From Dipodascopsis uninucleata var. uninucleata (taxonomy: Eukaryota; Ascomycota; Lipomycetes; Lipomycetales; Lipomycetaceae), in the NCBI GenBank assembly GCA_030568195.1, contig JAJLTO010000006.1:868001-932000 (forward strand): a stretch of DNA of 64,000 bases, in the 5' to 3' direction. Position numbers and translations under genes: made by a program. Under the pieces are notes generated by a model. It saw only the letters and a list, made by a program, of their open reading frames with translations, had not been told where the DNA came from and ran no database searches. Below, piece by piece: positions 11,267 through 23,049 of this stretch (within the stretch, counting starts at the first letter, position 1; the number at the start of each line of letters is the position of its first letter).

Positions 11267-13714
11267 CTATCCTGTATCGCTGTGAGAACGATCATAATTG
11301 TTATCAGTACCTGTACTATTGTTTACATGATCCTCGACAGTAATAACCCAATCTCTGATTCCAGTGATATGCTGCAAAACTCGCCGACTCATGTTACTAT
11401 CAAAAGGCTCGAGTCGCGCTCTCGATCTGCCTGTAGGATTAGCGCTGCTCACTCCAGCTGTATGACCTGAGGTAGATGCCGGCTGATAGTTTGTGGAAGT
11501 AGTCGTAATATCTGTGTTCGCCGCACTACTCTCTATAGCATAATTAGATTGTGCTTTCTCATCCCAATAATCATCAGGATTGTATCCTGGAATAGGTTGA
11601 AAAGCTGGAGGCTGATCAGCATTATCATCGGGAGTCATATTTAAAGCACTATCAATAACCAGATCACCAGGCTGATTTGAATGCTGGACCACAAACTCCG
11701 TATCTGTACCACTATCATCAAAACCATCGTCGTCACTTAAATCATTTGAACTCCCATAGTTCTCGTTCTCGCCAACACTATTTGAATCATTATCTAGTCG
11801 ACCGTGGTGCCATCCCTGATGCGCTCCATCGGCAGAAAGTTCAGATACTCTTGCTAATGGGCTTCCATGCGATGTAGAATTTTGAGTCGGCTGCGATCGT
11901 CTGATATCATCTGCAAATGACACGCTCGGGACGGGTGATCCTGCATGGCTCACAGCTGGCTGTGAAGTGGCTGTACCTACCGGCGAAGGTTGATGCTGAC
12001 TAGATCGAGAAGCAACCAATGAAGGACGTTGAATAGCCGTAGCATCCCACATTCTGTTGCTACTAGTTACGAATGATGCTGGTGATGAAGACTCGGTAGA
12101 TCTAGATAAGCCTCGTTTTAAGGGGTATACATGTCTGACACGCTCTTCTCCACTGTCGTCTATGACGCTAGGATTATTGATTTGGTATGTAGTAGCACTG
12201 GTACCGGTCGTGGCTCGTGATATTGGTCGACCAAAAAAGAATAAGAATTTCGACGCCGCCTCCATAAGACCATGAAATCTGCCTGTCATATTGCCTTGGC
12301 CATGAGCATTGTTATGATTACCGATACTATGACTACTTGAACTGGATTCTGTAGATATACTACGACGACTCAACCTAGATGTTGACACTCTACTACCTTC
12401 TTTCCTTTCTACTTCGTTTAAAGCGCTTTCATAATTGCTATTGCCACTAGATTGTTGAGCATTGTCATCGTCATACGAAGCTTCCATTGAGCTTCGATGA
12501 CTATTATGTGAATCACTCGTACTTGATATTCTAACCACAGAACTGTCATCACCCTGACCACGACAAGATTCTATATCATTCTGTTCGTCTTGTTCATGAT
12601 GTATATGCTGAGAATTATGTCGATATTGATGTCCATGACGATGTCTCTCACGTCGTCGTCTCCTTCTATCTGAATCATGATCACCTCTATGTCTATGAGC
12701 TCTAGAACCCCTGCTAGTGCCGGTTTCTAGCATTTCATCTTCGAATATCTGCCGTCCAAGAACACCTGTCTCTTGGTCTTTGCTTTCAAGGTACTCAGTA
12801 CGCTCTACCCACTCCCAGACAACAACCGTAGCAGCAGCAGTACCAACCCATCGCACAAAATCACCCCAACCAGTTAAATTTGGTTTTGAAATATCTAATA
12901 AGAAGAATATCAAAGGTGTCAATACTGCAGCTACCGATATCATCGCTAAAATGAAATTCCGCTTGTGATATGCGAATTCTCGTTTCGATACCGAATAGTA
13001 TATAACAAATGCTGCATACAATAGAGCTAGTATAATTTGAAAGAGATATGCTAGCGCTGGTACGGCATCCCTGAAAGAGGTGTCACCTGTACGTGTACTG
13101 AGAAATGACTTTAGAGACCAGAAAATACTATCAATAACGATAAGTACCACTCCAAGGTATTTGATTATTGCTTTCTCGCGATGTCGCGGGAAAAGACGCA
13201 TCAGAGTTTGAACCTGTGCGAGGCCAATGAAAATATCAGAAATTACTCTAAATATTTGCAAAGTGACTCCGTCTTCCAGATAGTTTCGGAGTTCGTTAAC
13301 ATCGTCATAACCCTGTTCATATTGGTTTCTCAAAATATTCGTAGAGTGACCAAGCGCTATCGACAAGGAAATAGATACTGTTAATACGCCAATTTTCTGC
13401 AATACCGGTCTCTTCTGCGGGGTTACCAACAACAGTAGAAACAGCACCCATGCGAGAACAGTGGTTCCAGAGACTGTGAATGTTATCGGAATGATTGACG
13501 AATAGAACGGGTCCTGCATCGACGACGTCTGGACGACAACGTCATCGTTGCTGCTGGAAGAAGAGCTACTCAAGGGCATACCCGAACATAACGGTGTGAA
13601 TAACGCTGTTGTAGTGAAAGTAGCGGTGCTGCTTTCAACTGCTATATAGCCAGCGGGGAGTGTATACGGAGTGCACTGCGAGTGTGTACTTGTCGTAGTT
13701 GGACTTCGCCACAT
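11267..13714 (-). CDS. PALH: Seven-transmembrane ambient pH sensor PalH (Rim21)
   Basis: An intronless gene of 815 residues. The first about 70 residues are Ser/Thr-rich and presumably outside the cell. Seven hydrophobic segments follow between about residues 75 and 305. The last is followed by the family signature VGTAAATVVVWEWVER. The cytoplasmic tail of about 500 residues is very rich in Ser, Asn, His and Arg, including an Arg/His cluster near 340-370, and looks disordered. PalH/Rim21 sits in the plasma membrane and starts the Pal/Rim pathway, which leads through arrestin PalF and ESCRT to cleavage of PacC/Rim101. PalI- or PacC-like genes are not in this window. The signature after TM7 makes the assignment firm. 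Confidence 0.92.
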   Translation of the reverse strand: MWRSPTTTSTHSQCTPYTLPAGYIAVESSTATFTTTALFTPLCSGMPLSSSSSSSNDDVVVQTSSMQDPFYSSIIPITFTVSGTTVLAWVLFLLLLVTPQKRPVLQKIGVLTVSISLSIALGHSTNILRNQYEQGYDDVNELRNYLEDGVTLQIFRVISDIFIGLAQVQTLMRLFPRHREKAIIKYLGVVLIVIDSIFWSLKSFLSTRTGDTSFRDAVPALAYLFQIILALLYAAFVIYYSVSKREFAYHKRNFILAMISVAAVLTPLIFFLLDISKPNLTGWGDFVRWVGTAAATVVVWEWVERTEYLESKDQETGVLGRQIFEDEMLETGTSRGSRAHRHRGDHDSDRRRRRRERHRHGHQYRHNSQHIHHEQDEQNDIESCRGQGDDSSVVRISSTSDSHNSHRSSMEASYDDDNAQQSSGNSNYESALNEVERKEGSRVSTSRLSRRSISTESSSSSHSIGNHNNAHGQGNMTGRFHGLMEAASKFLFFFGRPISRATTGTSATTYQINNPSVIDDSGEERVRHVYPLKRGLSRSTESSSPASFVTSSNRMWDATAIQRPSLVASRSSQHQPSPVGTATSQPAVSHAGSPVPSVSFADDIRRSQPTQNSTSHGSPLARVSELSADGAHQGWHHGRLDNDSNSVGENENYGSSNDLSDDDGFDDSGTDTEFVVQHSNQPGDLVIDSALNMTPDDNADQPPAFQPIPGYNPDDYWDEKAQSNYAIESSAANTDITTTSTNYQPASTSGHTAGVSSANPTGRSRARLEPFDSNMSRRVLQHITGIRDWVITVEDHVNNSTGTDNNYDRSHSDTG

Positions 13715-15733
13715 AGTAGGCGGATATCAACTGTTAAGTATTCTTATGTACGAGTGAGCGAAATAAAAAATCTTGCGTGAAATCAGAGTAGCAATATAAT
13801 TGAATTGTTTTGAAACTGAGTAGTTTTATCGTTCTGGACAATAGACTTCAAGAGATGCTTTGTTGCTACCGATTGCTTCCAATAAAATGAAATAGAATTT
13901 AGATAGATTATAGAATAATCCTCTCAAAAAAAATCGCGCTTTTCTCCAAGTGCCTGTTTCGTAACCTGTTAAATCAAGTATAACGCTTAGTTAGTTATCG
14001 TCCTTTACTGTCACTGTAATGCTTAGTTTTAGCAACCTCAAGTAAGAAACGTCTTAGGCAACTTTTGAGGGATAAAAAAAGAAAAGGAGGAGGTGTAAGA
14101 ACAAAAATCCCTCTATTTTTTTATCTGTAAGTTCCTACAATCATCCAATACCACTAAATCACCAAACGGGTCTGAACAATACGCCGCACTTACCAGTTTA
14201 TGAGCAAGCCAAATATTCTGAGTATTCTTCGATAAGGTAATGAACTTGTCCTACCTATAGATCTCGCTACAATAGAGACGCAGAAGGGACTTTCACGGTG
14301 GTCCCAGGAAATCGGATAGACTCAAGGCGATGTATACGTCAGAAGAGCGCTATCAATGGAAATGTAACAGCACGGTCCAAAAAAGCAACGGTTTTCATAT
14401 GTCACTGTGGTTTGGTAGTCCGATGCAACAATTGACGAAAATAATGTTATCACCGTTAGTATTACCTGGGTGCTATTCTCTTAAGCTGTAATGCGGAACT
14501 TGAAGACAATGTCGTATTTAGGCACCATGCTATGGCGTGGTCTATATCGCTGTAAAATATCTGCGTAGCACTAAACCTACAGGCCAAAATCAGCCACAAT
14601 AGATCCAGTTCTTACTAAAGCAGCTATGATGTGCTTACTTCAGTTGCAAGCTTTTGAATAAGCGAGAATTTAGTGCTAAGAAGAAAAGTGCTGACTTTGT
14701 GATAAACACCTGTCTAGGGAAAATGGAGAGCAGGCGAATAGAGCTACAAAAATAAATTACTATGAACCAGATGCGAACTACCTGCTGTTTTTCTAACCAC
14801 CAAAATAAGCCACTAGCTAGTATATATTGCTCGCCCCGGAAAGTTTCCATATCTAGATGGGGCATGGTCATAGTAGTTTGCAAGCATTATAAATAAGCCT
14901 TACAGCCAGCGTTAAATTAGTACACGTAAGTCGGAAGTGTTCCCAAAACGCGATGGGCAAATGACAAAATACACACAGGTGCCCACAAAAATTAGTTTTT
15001 GAAAATTAAGTTTTGTCGAATGTTTTTTAAGCTAGTATGCCATCCAATGGTACATATGACTTGCTCTCGACACACGAAGTGTGCATCTGGATTTTCCATG
15101 CCAAATATCCGCAGAGAGCAAATAGATGGAATTGCTGCAGCGGAAAAGTAAAGAGTGCGCGTGCTCATATATCCGTGCATCGTTACCAAGCCGTGCAGGA
15201 ACAAATGTACTTTTAAGACATCTGTGGATCGCACCATGTAGACTCATTCCGGAGATGGCTTAGGGCCGATGGTGATATCATAGCACTAAGCTTGCTGTAT
15301 CACGACCTGTCAGATATTGGGCGCGATGAATTATCTGCTTACGGGCAGAGCACTGTATGCACGATCGTCGACATATAAGCCTGTCTGTGTGCGCGTGTAT
15401 CACTCATGTTTCTAACCCTAAGATACATTTGCATATCCATTAAAACGTGGAGTTCATTAGAACGCGAGTTTAATATATAATTCATTGTTACTATATATAC
15501 AAGATCGACTAAATAAGATCCGAGTAAAAAATGGGGACGTAAACAAACTATTACATACATATACATGAGTATTCAGTTATTATATATCAAGCATTAAATG
15601 TCATAAAAAGGAAATGCGTGATCTGAGCATGGCTACTATATCGACTTAAGGCAGCATATTAACACACGCAGACTGTGCTATATATTCCATACTTATGTAG
15701 AGCAAATTGGACGCCTAAACTAGATGGCGAGCA
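13715..15733. other. Gene-poor stretch of about 2 kb
   Basis: Upstream of PALH and downstream of the zinc-finger gene. Short frames at 14635-14883, 14992-15247 and 15339-15566 (minus strand) have no recognisable features and are broken in every alternative frame. The promoter and long 5' leader of PALH probably lie here. No RNA gene recognised. Confidence 0.5.
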
Positions 15734-17295
15734 CTATCGATGTCTCATTCTAGAGTGCTGCAATAAATTGTCGCCTCGTGAAAACCTTCTATTGCAAAAT
15801 TCACAAGAAAAAGCTAAATGACTTCAAGTTAGTCCCGTTCGCTGTAGCTGCCGTGCAGTATCCATCAAATAAGCAGCCAACTCACGTTTGTCTCGCTGAT
15901 GTAATGTGCTGATATGTCTCTTCAGGTGCTCACGTCTCCTAAACTTCCGATTGCATTCCATGCACTCAAACCGCTTGTCGTCCACGACAACGGCAGGTGC
16001 ATTTTCAGTAGATGCACTTGGCTCTGGCCCACTTGTGTCTTTCGGTTGTATTGGATTATAGACTACGTACCACCGCAAGCATCATTAGCTAATCTTACCT
16101 CTTCTATGAGAGTACAGTATCGCAAAGTTCTACACTTACATCGTCCTTTATTATATGCGTTTCGTGAATTTATATCCCACACACCAGGTACTGTTGCTGT
16201 TGCGCTTGCCGTCATTGGAATCTGCGGGATTTGTTGAGTTCCTGGGGCCGTTGCCGCTGCCGCTACTGATGATGACAGTACAGGATCAATGGGTGCGTAC
16301 GGACCATACACTCCGCCCTGAGACGGAGACTGCATTAGATTCGGAGCAATGCCATATTGATCTGGAATCTGGTGTCTATATGGGAAATAGTTGCCGTTTT
16401 GAGCTGGCGGTGGTTTCCCTGGTGCGTAAGATATTTTTTGATTAGCGTAAGAATCATAAAGTGGCGGTGCGTAGACGTTGGCTGAGTTCTGTGACGATGA
16501 GTCCACTGTAGGTAGTGAAGAAGTTGGTTGGTTTCCCTGAGACTGCGGTCGCTCTGGGCGTTGCGTCAATGTCTGCGAGAGATGAGATATTGGGGGAAGA
16601 GTGGTGACAACCTCGATTGAATGCGATAGAGATGCTGAACTAGCTGAACGGTAATGATCTGGATATGGCATCGAGCCAAGAGGATATTGCTGCTGATACA
16701 GTTGGTCATGCGGGGAAGAATGTGAAGTTGACAATCGTCGTGTTTCTTGCGATGGAGACTGCTGACTCGTGTCTTTCGATTTTTGTAACGGCGCCTCGGA
16801 TACTACTCTATTGGCTTCTTGGTGGTCTGCTTCACGGTTATCTTGTTGGTCATGGCTGGATTCAACCACAGGTGCAATTTTATCTATATGACCATCGGCG
16901 TTATAATCAAGCGCTTTTTCCTCGTATTTGACTGGAGCCTCTGCTGCCATGCCACTAATATCACGTTCAACGTCAGTGGTAGATATCGGTATACCTGCTG
17001 GAGATTTTTCAACTTTCTGGTCATTTTCCTTGTTCAAGTCTCTGGTCTTCTTTGAAACCGTATTACCTTTAACGTCTGATCTATCGTCTTTCTGGTCCAG
17101 CTTCTTTGTGTTTGAAATATCAATGCTTGATTCTCGTTTTCTTTTTTCTAGTACTCGGGTTGACCTGCGGGTAGTCGGCGAGGACTTTGTTTTCTCTAGT
17201 TTCATTGTATCGCCAGTGTCCTCTGAATCACTGGACTTCTCATCCTTAGGATCTACCAGCCCAAGTAAGGCAATTGCAGCATCGAACTCCGCCAT
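15734..17295 (-). CDS. C2H2 zinc-finger transcription factor, Msn2/Msn4-type fingers
   Basis: Three exons, 17295-16140, 16062-15886 and 15813-15734, give about 470 residues. The first 380 residues are disordered, rich in Ser, Gln and Pro, with a basic patch (TRRSTRVLEKRKRES) that may be a nuclear signal. The C-terminus carries two tandem C2H2 fingers: CMECNRKFRRREHLKRH with H-x4-H, a linker HQRDKPF, and CEFCNRRFSRGDNLLQH. The REHLKRH and SRGDNL contact helices resemble the Msn2/Msn4/Seb1 class, which binds CCCCT stress elements. The second intron lies exactly in the linker between the fingers. If it is retained, the protein ends after one finger. Target genes are inferred only from the finger type. 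Confidence 0.8.
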
Positions 17296-19478
17296 CTCTG
17301 AAATGTAGTCTGTAACTATATAGTCAGTACTGCCCCACGTTAAAGCTTACTTCGTTAAACTATTCGAAGATATACAGATATGTATCCGTCAATGGCATTA
17401 TAATGCTTTAAAAATTTAGTACCTCTATCAATATGATAACTTTAGAGACAGCTTTTCGTTATGATATCAGTCGGACTTCAGCTATGTAATCAGGCACTCA
17501 TATAACAAACTCAAGAATAATCTTATGACTTTGAATTCTAACAGCTGAATATTCGCGTAAGCTTTCTGCACTGTATCCTTAGCTGGCAGCACCGCAAAGT
17601 TCGTAGACAAATGCTGCTTTCGGAATTCGATAAACAAGTGTACTATCAGTGGTCAAATCATAAACTCGCTAAAGCCTTCGGGAAGCCGGTATCAGGACTA
17701 GTGAGTAATATTCAAACTTCTTTAAGCTGAAAAGCTCAGATTATCACGCTTTGCCCGCCGTAGTCAATGACGGTTAGCGAACCGGATATGCAAGACCAGA
17801 GAGAAGCAGTCAGATCCAGGGCTCGATCCCATATAAATTCCGCAAATGCAAAACGCCGAAATTGCTAGTAATTTCACCTACAGACTATCCATGAATTAGT
17901 AAGTCCTTACAGGGCGAACGACAACACGATAACGAAAGCAAAAGGACAATCCTCAGAGTAAACACATACAAAGGAAAGGAAAGGGAAGAAGGAAGGGAAG
18001 AAAAAAGCAGGGGCTGCATTTTTGGTTTTTGTCAGTCGATTAGGAACTCTCTTTATTACTTATGGTAATAACTGTCGCACTTGTTATTCATTTAGCCATC
18101 CGTCCGAGTTCATATACCTTGGGTCTGCATAATATATTATGGTATTCAGGAGAACTTACCCTGTTTAATGTCGTTTCTGCACTTTCGCCTTGGGTCCCTA
18201 AAAGGTCATCATCGCATTTACAGGATCCATGAGAGAGCAGCACACACAAAGTCAGCTAGCAGCGGTTATTTCTACAGTTCACAGGGGCTAGAGAGTGTCA
18301 ATCAGTACGCATTTCTGACTTGCGGATAGTCTGCAATACCTAAGCCCCGCCGACAATTGGCAGAACAAGAGCATAACGAGATAGGTAGCTGCGCAAACAA
18401 TTATGGTTTCTGTAACACTAATAAACTTTCCATATTGCATGCTAATTTAGATGTTAGAATCAGGTCGTCTACCACGCGGCGAATTCAGCACTTCACGAGG
18501 ACGTCTGGAAACAGCAAGAACGTAAGCTATGAAGGCTTTCCTTTCAGGAGACATTTAGGGCTGGCATAGAGCTTATCAGTGATGTTGACCAGAAACGCGC
18601 GGCGAAAGATGAAGATTATCTATGGTAAATGAAATAGTCAGGGGCAACTCTTTTTTTGCGGCAGGTTCAAATTTCCAGGGGTCAAATTTTGCTTTTTGAT
18701 ATGCATGATTTTAGGTCTGTTCAATTTATTATCTAGAGAGATAGCATACGGAGAATTTTTATAGGCAAAGCAGGATAGAAACAGCAGTGGGGACGTTGCA
18801 GAACATTAAAACTTCGTGCTTGAGACTGAAGAAATTTTGTGCGCAAGTATATTGCCCATGTATTACTTTCATAGTGCGTACATTCAAGCTCTATATCTCT
18901 TCTCTGCTTCTAAGCAACATTCTTCTATACTCTGTCTACTAAATCGAAGCTCTTAAATTAAAACAGCGCAGTAAGTTGTCTCCGTACCAATAATTATCCA
19001 ATTTAGCTCTTCTGCGATAAATATAAATATAGAAGTAGGGCTGTACATCAAAGAAATTGTAGAGGAGCACTCTTGCAAGCAGTTATTCTTAACTTGTATT
19101 TAGCTGGCGGGTCTGTATTAGCAAGTATGATTAAGCAAATGGATATGAAAAAGGCTACTATAATTCTACAGGCTCTACGAAAACGATGATTGCCATAACA
19201 GTACTTTTACTGGCAAAAGATCTAAAAATTGACCCTCAAGGACCCTAAATTACCAAATAAATTCATTCCGCCCGCGTAATCATACCATTCCATCATACAA
19301 CATGCATCAATCCAAAACAAACAACACAAAATAAAAGGAGCAGTCTAGTCGTATATCTAAAGGGAAATAGAGAAGTCAAAAAGAAAAGCAAACACTAATT
19401 TTATATCCCAATGCTGATTCAAGAGCCAAATCCAAGTCAGTCAGTAAGTTCATCGTCCACCAAATATCTTGCTAGAAA
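17296..19478. other. Gene-poor stretch of about 2.2 kb
   Basis: Upstream of the zinc-finger gene and downstream of PPT1, both on the minus strand. It holds a 38-nt pure purine tract and a small inverted repeat TTATTAC/GTAATAA near 18052-18071. A 70-codon frame at 18357-18569 has no ATG-led support. Probably the long regulatory region of the transcription factor. No RNA gene recognised. Confidence 0.5.
17970..18007 (+). repeat. Purine-only tract
   Basis: Thirty-eight consecutive A or G bases with an AAGGA/GGGAAG flavour. It lies about 675 bp upstream of the zinc-finger gene. Such tracts in fungal promoters can exclude nucleosomes, which is inference here. Confidence 0.7.
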
Positions 19479-20836
19479 CTAAAAATACAGCATTGTCATA
19501 TAAGGTGCGAGAACCTGCTGTATCGCAAGCTTGCTTTTAATATGCTCTACAGCAAGAGGATCCTCATTCACTGCCTCTACCGAAGCAACATGTGATTCCG
19601 ATGCATCCGTTCCAAGATACGTTTTCGCAATCTCGATCATCGTGTCGTTGGTGATGCGCATATGACGACCCTCAATCATATAAAATTCCAATTTTCCATC
19701 TTTATCCAGCTCCTTGAAACCTAACCAGTTCTCTGTGTACATCTTCCGGTCTTGAAGCAGCGTCACTTCTCCGGTAGATTTATCAAAATCGGCCAGCCAC
19801 TAAAGCATCATTCAATTATACTTTGTCAGTATATCACTTAAGATGTAACCAAATCTAGATAGATATGTAATACATACAGCGCTTTCCTTAGGAACGACAG
19901 TCTCGTCTTCCGTGAATAAATAAAGAATCAATTTCTCTAGAGACTTCAAGTTCTCAGCATATGTCATATTCTTCTCTATTCGTTCGTTGTTGATATCGGC
20001 CAAGTATCCGGAATACTCTAGGTACTGTTCGTATTCGTCAGGGTTCTACATTATGTTAGACAAATGTACGTATATACAGGACACCAAATATACTCTATTC
20101 TACTTACACGATAATACTGGGCCACAGTAACTCCATTCTGAGCATACGGTCTCCAAACTTGAGACTTCAAGGCAGCATTTCTCTGGCGGCAAAGAAAGTC
20201 TCGTGCTTTACACGGAGGAAAATCAGCAACACCTGAATATTCAATTAGAGTCAATACTAAATAAAAATGTGATTTAAGAGCTAAAAACTGATCTTACCAT
20301 TCTGCGGTGATCCAAAAGTCAAGAGATTGTGAACTTTTGGCGAATTGCATCGCTCGACATAGCCGCGCATGAAAAGTCCGCCTTGCGAAAATCCTAAAGC
20401 ATCGAATCCGTCTTCCAGTTCTGGGATCGAAGCAAGCTGTTCGCAAACAGTTTCGATCTATATAAATAGAATAATTATTTGTTAGAATACGATACTTTCA
20501 ATTCAATTGACTATCCTCTAAAATCGGGATGTCCATCTTGATTCATTCTATAAGGCCAGCTGTGCAACATCACTGACTCACCTGCTCATTTAAGTTTCCA
20601 AAAAAAGAAGCTTGGCTATCTTTCTTAGGATCTTCGTCCAAGTAAACGCTGTGAATAAAAATATCTGGATAAAGGTCTTCGATCAAAGATGCCATTCTCA
20701 TCATTCCATCAGAATTATATTCGTCTCCAAGGCCATGCCACATAACGACAGGTCTCGGCTTAGCCAAGGCAGAGCTGGTAAAAACAAGCAATAGGGCTAC
20801 TGCTTTCAATCTATTGAAGAGTTGCATTATTTTCAT
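19479..20836 (-). CDS. PPT1: Palmitoyl-protein thioesterase 1
   Basis: Five exons, 20836-20582, 20457-20298, 20232-20108, 20045-19878 and 19799-19479, give about 342 residues. A signal peptide (LKAVALLLVFTSSALA) is followed by PRPVVMWHGLGDEYNS, the PPT1 oxyanion-loop region. The catalytic triad is visible: Ser in GFSQGG (exon 2, near residue 109), Asp in LFTEDETVVP (exon 4) and His in MIEGRHMRI (exon 5). The segments LTFGSPQNG, VADFPPC and YSGYLADINNER also match the family. The enzyme removes S-linked fatty acids from proteins in the vacuole or lysosome. I started at the ATG just before the signal peptide rather than at an upstream in-frame codon at 20920. It is divergent from CTK2 with a 257-bp gap. 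Confidence 0.92.
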
Positions 20837-21093
20837 AAATTCTAGAAGTCCTTTTGTATTCGCTCCAAGTGACTCTACTTCAGAACCATAACTTTTACAA
20901 GATAAGAACGGTAATAGCAATTCGAGGAATAAACATCAACCCTAATACACATTGAAGCTCGATAACCCGGGTAACGAATGAGCCGCGTGAACCAGCTTCG
21001 TTGGATCTCAGAAAAAAAAATTGGTTCTGCCCTAGCAATCAGGAAAGTAATCAGGACTATGCAGATTCTCATCTGAAGGCAAAACCGGCAATA

Positions 21094-22441
21094 ATGTCCT
21101 CTAACACGCCATCAACACCTAGAGGCTTTTCTCCTAGCTCTTCTGAGGCTTTGCCATCTATTATACAAGTTTCAAGGCCGTATCTCACTAGCTTGCAAAC
21201 GAAAGAATTAGATAAACAGACAAATAATGGCACCGGTGCTCGAGAGCAACAGATGAAATTTCACGCATTCAGTTGGATCATGTCTGTAGGAAATCAGCTG
21301 CGATTGTAAGTGACTCTATATATGAACCTATCGTACTGTTTCATACCCTGACAAAGTATTTTTGTGATAGTCCAATCAGAACTATGGGATCAGCAATGAT
21401 CTTATTTCAGCGATTTTATCTTTTCAATTCACTACAAGATTTCCCTTCTACATCGGTATGTTAATTTCTGATAATCAAATTTCAAATTAATATATAGTTC
21501 TAATATGTGGTTTCACCAGGAAACGGCGCAGGCCTGCTTATTTGTTGCGGCAAAAATGGAAGATACGCTGAAAAAGCTGAAGGAAATTTTGGTTGCATCA
21601 TATTATCTCAAATATCCTAACGGCCCAAACATCAACATGGACTCACAGGTAAGACTTAGTATCATATAGATAATTCATCAGAATGACTTTGATTTCTGCA
21701 CAAAATTCGGTACTAATGGAGTCGTTTCATTTTAGATAATCGAGGACCAGCGACGTCGTATAATATCGTTAGAGAGGCAGGTACTCGAGACAATGTCATT
21801 CGATTTCCGTGTTAAACATCCTCAACCATATGTCATGAAGTTTTGCCGTTATCTCAAATGTGAGCTCCTTAATACAGAAGAATGCCGATTAATTACTTTT
21901 AAACAGCGAGCTAATAATTAACTACTGAGCAGATCCTGTTAATATAGCGGAACTTTCGTGGCTTATTGCCGCCGATTCTTATAAGACATTAGTTCCTTTA
22001 AAAAACACACCTCATACAGTTGCTCTTGGTTGTATATATATCGCAGGAGCACTTTCGAATTTTGATACTTCTAATATAAATCCTGATGAATTTATCGTGG
22101 ATAAATACAGCTATGAAAGTAGGTTGTTTCGCATCTAGCGTGCTTTATATATCGAATATTGTTTCACTGACATAAATGAATTTACAGATGTTATTTTGGA
22201 GCTGCTTGAATTTTACATAGACTTCCTTTCTCATACCAGTATCAGCAATCGCATCAATGATCCAAACCAGTTCATGTCTATAAGAATTAAGATAAATAAA
22301 CAAATTAGCGAGCGTCAGTATCATCGTACAAATAAAGATAAAATAAAGTGTCGAGATTACACGATGGGTGACCGTGGAACTGTAAGATATGTTCTTGACT
22401 GGGAGAGAGAGAAAGCTGAGAGCGATGCATTAGCGTCTTAG
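21094..22441 (+). CDS. CTK2: CTD kinase cyclin subunit Ctk2 (C-type cyclin)
   Basis: Six exons near 21094-21305, 21371-21455, 21521-21648, 21736-21859, 21933-22118 and 22188-22441 give a protein of about 325 residues. The cyclin box runs from KFHAFSWIMSVGNQLRF through RTMGSAMILFQRFYLF and ETAQACLFVAAKMEDTLKKL. It is followed by ERQVLETMSFDFRVKHPQPY and a second repeat with WLIAADSYKTLVPLK, TPHTVALGCIYIA. These stretches are characteristic of Ctk2/Pch1 rather than cyclin L or cyclin H. Ctk2 activates the Ctk1 kinase, which phosphorylates Ser2 of the RNA polymerase II tail. I chose the ATG at 21094 over one at 21001, because the upstream part is not conserved and would crowd the divergent PPT1 promoter. 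Introns are 55-87 nt. Confidence 0.88.
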
Positions 22442-23049
22442 ATCATTAACTTAGAATATTTATCGATATCAAGTATTCTGCTCGATGAGGTCAATTGAGT
22501 ATATGTGAGTATTTTCCTGCATGCTCATCTTCAAAGACCAATGGAGTCGTCTTGTTTACACATTGCGACTATATGATAGGGCGTATAATTCCTCCCCCTA
22601 TTATTGACGTACTTACATGTTTATTTGATGTAATCTATATAGGTACGACTGCTCTTGGTCTTGTCATACTGTGGACTTTATACAACATGTAGCGTTCAAT
22701 ATGATCATTGGTGTATTCAAACTATCAACAGAAATGCTACTCGATATTTATTATATTCGGTAGCTTCATGGCAATGACTGGTATCTATTATATTGATCTA
22801 TCACTTAAATTCTAGTGATTAATTATGTTTCTTAAAAGTGTTCTGTATATCTGCGTTTATAGGTGGCGTACCTTGTAAATAGTATAAAATATTTATTATT
22901 ATAACCATAGCATGTAAGCCGCAGCAGTATGGGTTTACTTTGGCTGAGCCGTCTTGCAAATACTAATTGTAGCAATCACTCGCTTGAATACTTGATATTG
23001 CTCAGATTCTAAAATAATTTTATTCTTAACATATCTTTATTTATCTGTA
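22442..23049. other. Intergenic with a small hydrophobic open frame
   Basis: Between CTK2 and the rhodanese gene. A stop-free frame ending at 22692 includes an ATG near 22575 that would give about 37 residues with one membrane span (VIYIGTTALGLVILWTLYN). It could be a tail-anchored micro-protein or chance. I do not recognise it and do not call it a gene. Confidence 0.35.

Noticed and set aside
15734-17295. Zinc-finger factor near PALH as a possible PacC
   Set aside because: PacC/Rim101 has three fingers of a different type near the N-terminus. This protein has two C-terminal fingers of the Msn2 class.
16928-17308. Plus-strand frame of 126 codons opposite the zinc-finger gene
   Set aside because: It mirrors a Ser/Lys-rich disordered region and shows no domain. 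It is treated as a shadow.
17760-17840. tRNA-like stretch with GGTTAGCGAACCGG and GGGCTCGATCCC
   Set aside because: The T arm pairs only three bases, the invariant T54 is missing and no acceptor stem closes it.
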